A DNA stretch of 64,000 nucleotides from Heyndrickxia camelliae (GTDB lineage Bacteria; Bacillota; Bacilli; Bacillales; Bacillaceae_C), in contig NZ_PIQO01000008.1 in assembly GCF_002844575.1 (NCBI RefSeq), forward strand, positions 116,479 to 180,478, given 5' to 3'. The position numbers and the translations under genes were made by a program. The notes beneath the pieces are model-generated. The model searched no databases and was not told the DNA's origin. It worked only from the letters and a program-made list of their open reading frames with translations. Shown piece by piece: positions 28,149-37,611 of this stretch (position 1 is its first letter; each line of letters starts with the position of its first letter).

Positions 28149-28934
28149 TTACTCTTCTTTTTCCCCCTTTTTTACATAGCTCAAGTCATTCACTGATTTC
28201 ACTTTGTATTTCCCATCAAGGTACTGTACTTTAGTGACACTTGCATTATCTAATTGAACAAGTGGCTGATCTGGAGCAATGATGGAAAGAAATGCATCAA
28301 TTGTCATGCCATGACTGACAACGAGAACATTGCCCCCTTGTTTTGTATGCTTTTTTGCAATTTTATCCATTGCAGCTTTTACTCGGTCGGCAACCTGGTT
28401 CCAATTTTCGGCTTGCTTAGTATCATCAATGCTGGAAATGGTATTAATTAATTTCGGCATGCCTAATTTCATTAGATTATCCATTGAATCCATGTTCAAT
28501 GTTTTCATTACTTGGCCCCACATATTTTCATTTAAATCGCCTTCAAATTTACCAAAGTACACTTCCCGCAAATTTTTATCTTGATTTAGCACTAGGTTCT
28601 GTTGACCACTATTCTTTAATACTAGATTTGCCGTTTCAATTGCTCTTCCACTATCACTGCTATATGCAGCATTAAATTTTATCTTGTCTTTTTTTAGACC
28701 TTTACCTAAATTCTCGGCTACCTTAACTCCATCCTCTGTCAATGGTGTATCAGACCATCCTTGAACTCGATCATTGGTATTAAAAATCGTTTTTCCGTGT
28801 CGTGTTATATAAAATGTAACTGTTTTATCCTTACCCTTGTTCCTGATTGTTTCACTAGTAGTTTTTGATTGATTACAAGCTGCCAATGATAGGACAACGA
28901 TTAAAGATACACATACTGCCAGAAGCTTTTTCAT
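28149..28934 (-). CDS. Histidine phosphatase family lipoprotein
   Basis: 261-residue extracellular lipoprotein. Signal peptide MKKLLAVCVSLIVVLSLAAC ends in a lipobox. The catalytic domain of the phosphoglycerate-mutase-like (histidine phosphatase) superfamily has the phospho-accepting motif YITRHGKTIFN, a second Arg in SDSGRAIETA, the acid Glu in LREVYFGKFEG and the second His in VVSHGMTID. ATG at 28934 is preceded by GGAG. It lies between the two 6-phospho-beta-glucosidase genes in the same direction, with gaps of 60 and 116 bases and no terminator, so it seems to be part of the beta-glucoside operon. Its substrate is unknown. Confidence 0.87.
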   Translation of the reverse strand: MKKLLAVCVSLIVVLSLAACNQSKTTSETIRNKGKDKTVTFYITRHGKTIFNTNDRVQGWSDTPLTEDGVKVAENLGKGLKKDKIKFNAAYSSDSGRAIETANLVLKNSGQQNLVLNQDKNLREVYFGKFEGDLNENMWGQVMKTLNMDSMDNLMKLGMPKLINTISSIDDTKQAENWNQVADRVKAAMDKIAKKHTKQGGNVLVVSHGMTIDAFLSIIAPDQPLVQLDNASVTKVQYLDGKYKVKSVNDLSYVKKGEKEE

Positions 28935-28994
28935 ATCATCCAACTCCATCTATTAACTATTACCATATGATCAGTTTTGGAGAGCATTGCTCTA

Positions 28995-30488
<1,494 letters not shown>

Positions 30489-30502
30489 TCAATAACATCC
30501 AT

Positions 30503-32440
30503 TTAAACAGCAACTGAATCTGCTTTACTTTGTAAATCGATTAATGGTTTACCAGTTTGAATACTCTGTTCTTCTGTTGGAACAAGTTTGTATTGCTCTT
30601 GATTAGTTACCACGACTGGTGTTGTCACTACATAACCAGCTGATTTAATACTTTCCATATCAAATTCTATTAATAGCTGGCCTTTTTCTATTCGTGCTCC
30701 TTGTGTCGTATGCGCCGAGAAGTATTTTCCCTCTAACTGAACTGTGTCCATACCAATATGAATTAATATCTCTGCACCTTGGTCAGATGTAATTCCAATA
30801 GCATGATGTGTTGGGAATAATACGGAAACTATCCCTGATACCGGAGAATAAAGCTTTCCTTCTGATGGCTCAATCGCTACACCCTTGCCAAGTGCACCGG
30901 AGGCAAACGCAGCATCTTTCAATTCGGATAAAGACTTTACATCCCCTGTAAATGGGCTTGAAATAACTTCGCTTTTTACATTCACATCTGTTTGCTTTTG
31001 CTCCGGATTTTTAGTCTCAGAAGCATCTGCATGCTTATTCTCTTTTCCTGCTCCGCCAAATAAATAAGTCAAGATAAAGCCAAGAATGAAAGCTACGGCA
31101 ACAGCGATGATAGCGCCCCAGAACCCCATATTTATTCCGGCCTTTGGATCAATCATGCTTGGGAAACCAAAAATGCCAAGTCCGCCCATCATATAAACCT
31201 TTGAACCGAATATACCAAGAAGGCCTCCGCCAATTGCAGCTGCAATACAGCTGATAATAAACGGCTTTTTCTTCGGAAGGGTAATCCCGTAAATGGCCGG
31301 CTCGGTAACCCCGAAAATACCGGATATAAACGCTGGAATACTTAATGATTTTAACTTTTTGTCCTTTGTTTTAAGCCAAACACCAAGCACGGCACCTGTT
31401 TGGGCAAAAGATGCGGCAAAAATCAGTGCTAGAATTGGGTCTGAATGCATGACGACCATATTATTAATCGCAATCGGAATAAGCCCCCAGTGCAGCCCGA
31501 AGATAACAAAAACTTGCCATAACGCGCCAAGGAAGATACCAGCAACGATTGGACTTAAACTAATTAACCAAAGAGTTAGTTGTCCTAAAAGCTGTCCTGC
31601 CCATGTGGCAATTGGTCCAATTACAATAAATGTAAGTGGCACAGTAACAAGCAATGTAAAGAATGGAACTAAAAATGTCTTCACTACATCTGGAATTACT
31701 TTTGTAAACCATTTTTCTAATTTCGCACCAACCCATGCAGCGATCACAATTGGAATAACTGATGAAGAATAGGTCATTAAAATAACTGGAATCCCCAAAA
31801 ATGTAATATGAATCGGTGATTCAAACATTGTTCCTGTAAATAAGGTAAATAGCGGCTTACCTGCCGTTAAACCGGATAGTGTTGGATACACTAATGCAGC
31901 ACCAATAGCCATTCCTATAAATTGATTTCCTTTAAATTTCTTAGCAGCTGTGAACCCTAGGAAGATAGGGAAGAAATAGAACAAGCAATCCCCTATGGCA
32001 TTTAAGATTTGATAAGTCCCGGATTTATCTGAATACCAGCCTAATGCCATAAATAAGGCGTTAAAGCCTTTAATCATACCTGTTGCGGCTAATACGCCAA
32101 GTGTCGGAGCAAAAATACCGGAAATCATATCAATGAATCTATTAAATAAATTTTGTTTTTTTCCGTCCTCTTCTTCTACAGGAGATTCGGATTGAAATCC
32201 ACCAATTGTCACAACATCTTTATAGACATCAGGCACATGGTTACCGATAACTACTTGATATTGCCCCCCGCTTTTCATAACGGTTACGACACCATCCATA
32301 TTTTTTAATACATCAGTATTAGCTCTGCTCTCGTCTTTTAGCTTAAAGCGTAAGCGAGTAATACAATGCACAACACTAGTAACATTTTCCTTGCCGCCAA
32401 CATTTTCAATAATGTCTTTTGCGAGCTTTTCGTACTTCAT
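30503..32440 (-). CDS. bglP: PTS beta-glucoside-specific EIIBCA component
   Basis: 645-residue sugar transporter that imports and phosphorylates beta-glucosides. Domain order is EIIB (residues 1-90, phospho-Cys in SVVHCITRLRFKL), EIIC (about 100-460, ten helices) and EIIA (about 490-640). The EIIA active His lies in EILIHIGMDTVQLEGKYF, with a second His in FPTHHAIGITSD. It is complete and typical in length. It is the first gene of its operon, preceded by two RAT/terminator switches and a promoter with cre sites, so expression needs inducer and absence of preferred sugars. Through EIIB it would also phosphorylate and inactivate the LicT-type antiterminator. Confidence 0.95.
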   Translation of the reverse strand: MKYEKLAKDIIENVGGKENVTSVVHCITRLRFKLKDESRANTDVLKNMDGVVTVMKSGGQYQVVIGNHVPDVYKDVVTIGGFQSESPVEEEDGKKQNLFNRFIDMISGIFAPTLGVLAATGMIKGFNALFMALGWYSDKSGTYQILNAIGDCLFYFFPIFLGFTAAKKFKGNQFIGMAIGAALVYPTLSGLTAGKPLFTLFTGTMFESPIHITFLGIPVILMTYSSSVIPIVIAAWVGAKLEKWFTKVIPDVVKTFLVPFFTLLVTVPLTFIVIGPIATWAGQLLGQLTLWLISLSPIVAGIFLGALWQVFVIFGLHWGLIPIAINNMVVMHSDPILALIFAASFAQTGAVLGVWLKTKDKKLKSLSIPAFISGIFGVTEPAIYGITLPKKKPFIISCIAAAIGGGLLGIFGSKVYMMGGLGIFGFPSMIDPKAGINMGFWGAIIAVAVAFILGFILTYLFGGAGKENKHADASETKNPEQKQTDVNVKSEVISSPFTGDVKSLSELKDAAFASGALGKGVAIEPSEGKLYSPVSGIVSVLFPTHHAIGITSDQGAEILIHIGMDTVQLEGKYFSAHTTQGARIEKGQLLIEFDMESIKSAGYVVTTPVVVTNQEQYKLVPTEEQSIQTGKPLIDLQSKADSVAV

Positions 32441-32464
32441 ACCCTTAACCCTTCTTTCCTTTTT

Positions 32465-32559
32465 TATTTTTGTAATAAAAAAACCTGAGCCAATCTGTAC
32501 ACGTAAAAATAGTGTCTAGTACAGATCAGTTCAGGTTATGCCCAAAAAGGTAACATTCC
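32465..32559 (-). promoter_or_regulatory. Second (promoter-distal) RAT-like element and terminator before bglP
   Basis: On the minus strand a RAT-like sequence (32532-32559, GAATGTTACC then GGGCATAACCTG) overlaps a long terminator hairpin: AACCTGAAC and GATCTGTAC pair with GTACAGAT and CTCAGGTT, followed by seven T. It departs from the RAT consensus at several bases, so it may bind a different or weaker antiterminator. Confidence 0.7.
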
Positions 32560-32602
32560 TTCACAATACTATCTAATTCTTTCAACAGAAAATCACTTCC
32601 TT

Positions 32603-32682
32603 ATAAAACAAAAAACCTAAACTGCATGCCAAGAAGAATGACAATACAATTTAGGTTTTGCCTGCGTAATCAGTAACAATCC
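32603..32682 (-). promoter_or_regulatory. First RAT antiterminator site and terminator before bglP
   Basis: On the minus strand GGATTGTTACTG, then GCAGGCAAAACC (RAT, 32653-32682), close to the LicT target, overlaps the left arm of a terminator whose right arm CAGTTTAGGTTTTTT lies at 32611-32624. Binding of the LicT-type protein would stabilise RAT and prevent termination. Confidence 0.85.
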
Positions 32683-32713
32683 TAATGAATTGATTATTAA
32701 ATTTTGTATTTTC

Positions 32714-32752
32714 ACTTTAGCATGCGCTTTCATGAGTTGTCAACGCTTTCCT
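32714..32752 (-). promoter_or_regulatory. bglP promoter with two cre-like sites
   Basis: On the minus strand TTGACA (32743-32738) and TAAAGT (32719-32714) are separated by 18 bases. AGGAAAGCGTTGACAA covers the -35 and ATGAAAGCGCATGCTA lies within the spacer and -10. Each matches the cre consensus with one mismatch, so CcpA binding would block initiation. Confidence 0.6.
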
Positions 32753-32773
32753 TAAAGGGATTTTTTGTAAAAA

Positions 32774-33622
32774 TTACTTCATTTTATGGCGATTTGTAAC
32801 ACGATGGATATGGACCGTTAAATATATCTCCTCGTCCTTTGTTAGCCCCCAATTAAATTGATTTTCTAAATAAGTTGCAATCTTTTGGGTACATAAATAG
32901 GCCTCGGAATACTTAAGCTGAATCTGTTCAATAAAGAACTGATCCACTGTTTCCTCTAGTTTTTCCTTACGAACAAAGCGGATAGCAAAAAAACGAAGAT
33001 GCGTTAAAAACCTTTCGTAATTAACCGAGTTCTCATCCAACTCCATCTTAAAATAGTATTTTACAATATTTAAAATAGTATCAACCATCTCAGTGATTTG
33101 CACAGCGGTTGCCATATTCTCACCGGAGATCTGGCTATTTACTAAATGCAATGCAATGGATGCGGCTTCATCCTCGCCAAGGGCGATTTCCGTTTCTTTT
33201 TCAATAATATCTATTGCCTTCAGAGCAACTTGAAACTCTTGCTTATAATATTTCCTAATCTCCCATAATAATGGATTTTTCAAATGAATCCCCTGTTTAT
33301 ACCTGCTTATCGCAAAACTTATGTGGTCCGTTAATGCAACATAAAGATATTCATCCAATTTAAATGGCAGGTGGGATTGTGCACAATCCAAAATCTTGGC
33401 AGAAATGTTCAAATATACTTCAGAAGTATCCCTTAATAATTTTGCAAGTTTTTCCGAAATACCACGGGTCTCTAACACAAAGGTTTTCTCGACTTTAGAT
33501 TCATCAATAAACCCACCGACCTTCTTTTGAAAAGCAAGCCCTCTCCCCATTACAACTATTTCCTGATTTAATTCATTTGTTGATACGACGACATTATTGT
33601 TTAGTATCTTTTTAATCTCCAT
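32774..33622 (-). CDS. licT: BglG/LicT family transcriptional antiterminator
   Basis: 282-residue RNA-binding regulator. The N-terminal CAT domain (MEIKKILNNNVVVSTNELNQ, then VVMGRGLAFQKKVGG, residues 1-56) binds RAT RNA. Two PTS regulation domains follow (about 65-170 and 171-282), with conserved histidines in TDHISFAISRY, AASIALHLVNSQ, THLRFFAIRF and EIYLTVHIHRV. Phosphorylation of PRD1 by BglP and of PRD2 by HPr sets its activity (family knowledge). The ribosome binding site (AGGGCG) is weak. A RAT/terminator unit lies in its own leader, so it autoregulates, and two more lie before bglP. Confidence 0.92.
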   Translation of the reverse strand: MEIKKILNNNVVVSTNELNQEIVVMGRGLAFQKKVGGFIDESKVEKTFVLETRGISEKLAKLLRDTSEVYLNISAKILDCAQSHLPFKLDEYLYVALTDHISFAISRYKQGIHLKNPLLWEIRKYYKQEFQVALKAIDIIEKETEIALGEDEAASIALHLVNSQISGENMATAVQITEMVDTILNIVKYYFKMELDENSVNYERFLTHLRFFAIRFVRKEKLEETVDQFFIEQIQLKYSEAYLCTQKIATYLENQFNWGLTKDEEIYLTVHIHRVTNRHKMK

Positions 33623-33670
33623 TTCCACTCGCCCTTGATTGAAGTATTTTTTAAATCTACCTAAAACCAA

Positions 33671-33754
33671 ATAAAAAACCTAAATTTGTACATAGAATAC
33701 CATAAGATACTCCCTTTACAAATTTAGGTTTTGCCTGCCGAGCAGTAACAATCC
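33671..33754 (-). promoter_or_regulatory. RAT antiterminator site and terminator in the licT leader
   Basis: On the minus strand GGATTGTTACTG, CTCG, GCAGGCAAAACCT (33754-33726) is a near-exact LicT RAT. It overlaps the terminator arm AAACCTAAATTTGTA, which pairs perfectly with TACAAATTTAGGTTT and is followed by T. Confidence 0.88.
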
Positions 33755-33758
33755 ATTT

Positions 33759-33812
33759 ATGTAAACGATTACTTTCTTTTTACCATAGGTTCATAGACCT
33801 GTCAAGCTGCTA
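33759..33812 (-). promoter_or_regulatory. licT promoter and cre-like site
   Basis: On the minus strand TTGACA, then 17 bases, TAAAAA lie near 33812-33785, and ATGTAAACGATTACTT (plus-strand reading, 33759-33774) matches cre with one mismatch just downstream, a roadblock position. Confidence 0.5.
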
Positions 33813-33814
33813 GT

Positions 33815-34223
33815 TTACTAGATATAAATAACTAGGAATGGGGTCCTCCTATAGTCATTGGCTTTTAGTATTTATATTGGCAAAAATAATAGATTTTCAA
33901 AAATTATTTTTAAAGTATTAGATATGAGAATGCACAAAGAAATTTATTTATAATAAATGAGATGAATAAAATAACGAAGGATAATAGAGGATTCCATAAA
34001 GTCTAGTTTTCTTGCAGGGAAAGGCAAAGCGAGACAATGGACTACCTTCAAAATATAATTACGAAGAAACGACTGCCAGCATTCAATTAAAAGTATGATT
34101 GTAGATAATCCTTCTATTGCTGCTTACATTCAGGATACAGCACAACGTGCAAAAATTATTAATTACAGCTTTTAAAGATAGTACGGTGACTGGGTACTTT
34201 CCGAATGAAAAGAACCCCGGCCC
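33815..34223. other. Intergenic stretch with a possible frameshifted gene remnant
   Basis: Around 34030-34175 two adjacent plus-strand frames read NGLPSKYNYEETTASIQLKV and then MIVDNPSIAAYIQDTAQRAK to a stop. Together they look like one small protein broken by a frameshift, but no start with a ribosome binding site is seen and I do not recognise it. The rest is AT-rich without clear signals. Confidence 0.3.
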
Positions 34224-34490
34224 TTAATATGCTTTGCTAGATAATCTTTCTTTTATTTCCGGAATACTAAGTCCTTGTTCCTTTAGTTCCTTTATTTCAT
34301 TTATTCTGGAAACCGCATTTTCTCTAGGAAATCTTCTTGTTCTTTTTTCTTCTTCTTGCTCAAAAGGAAGCATCCCTTCTTCTGTATAAAATTTTAGAGT
34401 ACTATAACGAGATCCGGTTAAACGTACCAATTCCCCGATCGATACGAAATCAGATGCAAGTATTTTATCCATAGAACGTTGACGGGACAA
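34224..34490 (-). CDS. Small MerR-like helix-turn-helix protein
   Basis: 88-residue DNA-binding protein. FVSIGELVRLTGSRYSTLKF is a MerR-type HTH followed by the wing YTEEGMLPFEQEEEKRTRRF and a helix INEIKELKEQGLSIPEIKE. The usual MerR dimerisation coiled coil and effector domain are missing, so it resembles the stand-alone MerR_1 proteins or an excisionase-like factor. TTG is the start, with GAGGAGG seven bases upstream. It begins 15 bases after the upstream gene of unknown function, and the pair is an operon. It may regulate its partner's promoter. Confidence 0.75.
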   Translation of the reverse strand: MSRQRSMDKILASDFVSIGELVRLTGSRYSTLKFYTEEGMLPFEQEEEKRTRRFPRENAVSRINEIKELKEQGLSIPEIKERLSSKAY

Positions 34491-34505
34491 TTCCTTTCCT
34501 CCTCA

Positions 34506-35501
34506 CTATAAAGATAATGGATATTTTAACAAACGTACACCATGAACAGGAAATTTATATACCTTCGCATGAGGTACCGCTTCATATAACATATTATCAA
34601 TTTTAATAAGCGGAATATCTCCCTCACGAATCACTTTAATATGGTGACCATTCCTTTCCAATCTGTCCTTTACATCATTTAAACGATCTTCCTTGTTAGC
34701 GAAATATGCTTCTGTATCGATAAAAATGGATTGGGACCTTTCGATAATTGGAAAAACAAAAGCAACTCCCGAGCCTGAGGGCGTAGTCATAATTTCCTTT
34801 TTCATTTTTAGGAAATTCTTCACTGCGTATTCCACTGTATTATGAATACTAATTGGGAATACTGTTTTACCTAAAGAGCTATCATTATATAATTTATAAA
34901 TGCGTTCAGCTACATGCTTTAACTCCTCTTTTGAGAAAAGGTCATATATACTGCCACTTTCCCTCAATAACCATAGCATAAGGATTGCTTCATCCGTCAC
35001 CGGCCCTTCTTCTAATATTTCAGCCCGTATACTTTCTGTCACCCGCGTGAAGCTTTCCGAATTACTGCGATATTCTTTCATCTCGATTCCTGCTGTGACA
35101 AACTCCAAATCACTGCTTAAAAGTGCATGAATTTCCTCTAAGGCATTTTCTTCTTTTAAATTAGCCACAAAAGCATCTTCCACTATTTTTAATTGTTTTT
35201 TGGACATTTTAACAACTCTCGTTAAATATTGTGGAAGTGTTCCACTTATAGTTTCATTTTTACTGAAAAATATATTTAAAACAGCTTTTTGGTATAAAGA
35301 TATCGAAGGATTTTCCAAAATCCCTCTTTCACATGTAAGGACATCCCCTACCTGTGAAAAACCATTGTCTAAATATAATTCTAAAATTACTGCAGCAGCC
35401 ATACATCGCAAGGACACTTTCTTCGAATTAGTTAAACGGGTACTTTCCTGTGCATTAAGAGCTATTAAGGTAAAGTGTTGAGCAAAACTAAGTTCCTTCA
35501 T
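34506..35501 (-). CDS. Uncharacterised protein, possible GPP34-like N-terminus
   Basis: 331-residue soluble, mostly helical protein that I do not recognise with certainty. The start MKELSFAQHFTLIALNAQES, followed by KKVSLRCMAAAVILELYLDNGF, recalls the first helices of GPP34 (Golgi phosphoprotein 3-like) domains that bind phosphoinositides in eukaryotes. The middle (residues about 100-230) is charged and helical and contains LMLWLLRESGSIYDLFSKEE. The last 100 residues are mixed alpha/beta. There is no signal peptide or membrane segment. A GGGGGG site precedes the ATG. It is cotranscribed with the small MerR-like gene. Confidence 0.6.
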   Translation of the reverse strand: MKELSFAQHFTLIALNAQESTRLTNSKKVSLRCMAAAVILELYLDNGFSQVGDVLTCERGILENPSISLYQKAVLNIFFSKNETISGTLPQYLTRVVKMSKKQLKIVEDAFVANLKEENALEEIHALLSSDLEFVTAGIEMKEYRSNSESFTRVTESIRAEILEEGPVTDEAILMLWLLRESGSIYDLFSKEELKHVAERIYKLYNDSSLGKTVFPISIHNTVEYAVKNFLKMKKEIMTTPSGSGVAFVFPIIERSQSIFIDTEAYFANKEDRLNDVKDRLERNGHHIKVIREGDIPLIKIDNMLYEAVPHAKVYKFPVHGVRLLKYPLSL

Positions 35502-35879
35502 ACATTGTCCCCCCTAAATCAAATACCATCCACTTACCACTTATTACTTACTACTTATAATTTAATAATACCAAAAATCGGATATAAAGTGTAAGACCAT
35601 TTTAAAAAAACTCACGAAAGATTTGGCCTCTTCCTTCCATTTTAAGAACAAATGCGTAAGTACCTTGCCCATTGGGGAACGGATGAGTGAGATTTGAAGT
35701 ACTAATTTTCCGAGTGAAATTGGCACTCCAAATTTCACTTAATACCTAGTTATCATAGGGAGATGACTATAAATTCGCTAGCCGATAGGCGCTGAAGAGA
35801 TGTAGACAACCTTTCAAAAAAAGTATGCGCCCGCTTGCAATTCTAAATTTCCCCAATACGAGATTAGGGGTCACAACCC
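35502..35879. other. Intergenic region with short direct repeats and a decayed hairpin repeat
   Basis: Near 35524-35555 the units CACTTA, CCACTTATT, ACTTA and CTACTT form a run of degenerate 6-8 base direct repeats just upstream of the unknown gene. At 35781-35808 is the decayed copy of the GCGCCTAT/ATAGGCGC repeat. AGGGGT/ACCCCT near 35867 is a small stem at the end of cotA without a strong T-tract. No gene is seen. Confidence 0.45.
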
Positions 35880-37403
35880 CTATTCCCTTACAACATACGG
35901 CCGCATCATATCGTGATCCTCATGCTCTAAAATGTGACAATGCCAAACATATTGGCCTGTATAAGGACCGAAACGGACTATTACACGGGTCACTTCCCCG
36001 GCAGGCGCTGCCACTGTATCTTTTAGACCTCTTTCATTTGGTGCCGGTTGTTTTGCAGGCCCTAAATATCGTATCTGTCTTGTTTTATTATACAAATCCA
36101 AATCGAAAGGTCGTCTATCTAATATTTGAAACTGAATTAAATGAATATGAATGGGATGGGTAACTGGCATAGTGTTAATGAAAGACCAAATTTCCGTGGT
36201 ACCTAATCTAGGCTTTTCCGTAACAGGATCTTCCCATTTTTTATTATTTAATAATGGCATGGGACGCCCTAATGGATCCTTGGATTCAACCAACTTTAAA
36301 TTCCGGTACCCCGCTACCATGTTCGTTTTTAATGAAGGAATGATACTCAATCTATTAGGAATTTTGCTGTTATCCTCCGCGGAAAGTGGTTTAGTTACTC
36401 GAAATTGCATAACATCAAATGTTTCATCATTTGAATCTGCATTCGGCCCCAGGTCATTTTTTAATATAATGGATTTTCCTTCATGTTTGGAAAAGTCTAT
36501 TATTAAATCCGCTCGTTCCGCCGGTTCCATCGCCAATTTGTCTAGCTTTACCGTACTAGGCAATAACCCACCGTCTGTTCCAATCTGATAAAAGGATTGG
36601 CCAGAATCAAGATATAGTTGATATCCTCTTGTATTTGATGTGTTCAAGACACGAAACCGATATTTTCTAGGTTCTACTTCTATATATGGCCATACTTTTC
36701 CATTTACTAAGATTGTATCGCCAAGAAAAAAGGGAACAATCGTCGGATTTGGCAGATTTCTTGAAGGGTTATTTGGCTGACTCGGATAAAATAAGGAACC
36801 ATCCTCATTAAAAGAACGATCGGAAAGGATGAGAGGAACTTCATAATCCCCAGATGGAAGCTTCAGTCTCCTCTCCTCTTGATCCCGAATAATATACATC
36901 CCGACAAGACCCGCATATACATTGAGACGTGTAATTCCCATGGCATGATCGTGGTACCATAAAGTTGCGGCGCGCTGCCGATTTGGGTATTGGTACACCT
37001 CCCTTTTGAAAAAAGGACCTACCTGCTTAAAATCCTTTGTAAACCAAGCCTCCGGATATCCATCACTTTCCGGCCTTGTTTCACTGCCATGTAAATGCGT
37101 AACCGTTCTCACTTCCGGCTCATGGTGGACAATAGATTCATCGAGCGGAAGCAAATGTTTATTTGGAAGGTTATTGATCCATTTAACTTCTATCGGTTCT
37201 CCTTTTTGAACATCAAACATCGGGCCTGGGTATTGACTGTTATACCCCCATAACCGGGTTGGTTCTAAGTCCCTATGCATCTTCTGTGTAAACTCCTCCA
37301 TCCTTACTTCAAAATAAGCCTTATTATTCCGCTTCCTTATCGGTTTGATTGTGTTAAGAATAGGAAGGCTATCAACAAATTTTTCAAGCTTTTGAGTCAT
37401 CAT
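35880..37403 (-). CDS. cotA: CotA-type multicopper oxidase (spore coat laccase)
   Basis: 507-residue three-cupredoxin laccase. All copper-binding motifs are present: THLHGSETRPESDGYPEAW, ATLWYHDHAMGITRLNVYAG, HPIHIHLIQFQI and YVWHCHILEHEDHDMMRPY, the last with the T1 Cys, His and axial Met. There is no signal peptide, as in B. subtilis CotA, which reaches the outer spore coat by assembly and oxidises phenolics, bilirubin and Mn(II), giving brown pigment. GGAG lies six bases before the ATG at 37403; the adjacent ATG at 37400 is equally possible. The gene implies a spore-forming host. No accessory coat gene is adjacent. Confidence 0.93.
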   Translation of the reverse strand: MMTQKLEKFVDSLPILNTIKPIRKRNNKAYFEVRMEEFTQKMHRDLEPTRLWGYNSQYPGPMFDVQKGEPIEVKWINNLPNKHLLPLDESIVHHEPEVRTVTHLHGSETRPESDGYPEAWFTKDFKQVGPFFKREVYQYPNRQRAATLWYHDHAMGITRLNVYAGLVGMYIIRDQEERRLKLPSGDYEVPLILSDRSFNEDGSLFYPSQPNNPSRNLPNPTIVPFFLGDTILVNGKVWPYIEVEPRKYRFRVLNTSNTRGYQLYLDSGQSFYQIGTDGGLLPSTVKLDKLAMEPAERADLIIDFSKHEGKSIILKNDLGPNADSNDETFDVMQFRVTKPLSAEDNSKIPNRLSIIPSLKTNMVAGYRNLKLVESKDPLGRPMPLLNNKKWEDPVTEKPRLGTTEIWSFINTMPVTHPIHIHLIQFQILDRRPFDLDLYNKTRQIRYLGPAKQPAPNERGLKDTVAAPAGEVTRVIVRFGPYTGQYVWHCHILEHEDHDMMRPYVVRE

Positions 37404-37495
37404 CTTCATCTCCACTTCATTAACCTTATTACTATTAGATGACACACAAACCCATTTGTAGATGGGCAAATTTTCTAGTTTACATTTTTAAACAT

Positions 37496-37536
37496 TATAA
37501 CGTTATATTGACCAACATAAAAATAAGTGTTAATCT
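37496..37536 (+). promoter_or_regulatory. Promoter of the sugar-acid operon with palindrome at -35
   Basis: TTGACC (37508-37513), 17 bases, TAATCT (37531-37536). The perfect palindrome TATAACGTTATA (37496-37507) abuts the -35. It may be the operator of the operon's GntR regulator (inference). Confidence 0.55.
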
Positions 37537-37571
37537 AATTTTGCAAAGAAAAATTATACGTAAACAAATTT

Positions 37572-37587
37572 ATTTAACCGTTTACAT
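37572..37587 (+). promoter_or_regulatory. cre-like site in the leader of the sugar-acid operon
   Basis: On the reverse strand ATGTAAACGGTTAAAT matches the CcpA cre pattern with one mismatch. It lies downstream of the promoter, where CcpA would act as a roadblock. Confidence 0.5.
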
Positions 37588-37611
37588 TAATAACCAAAAG
37601 GGATGATAGAC

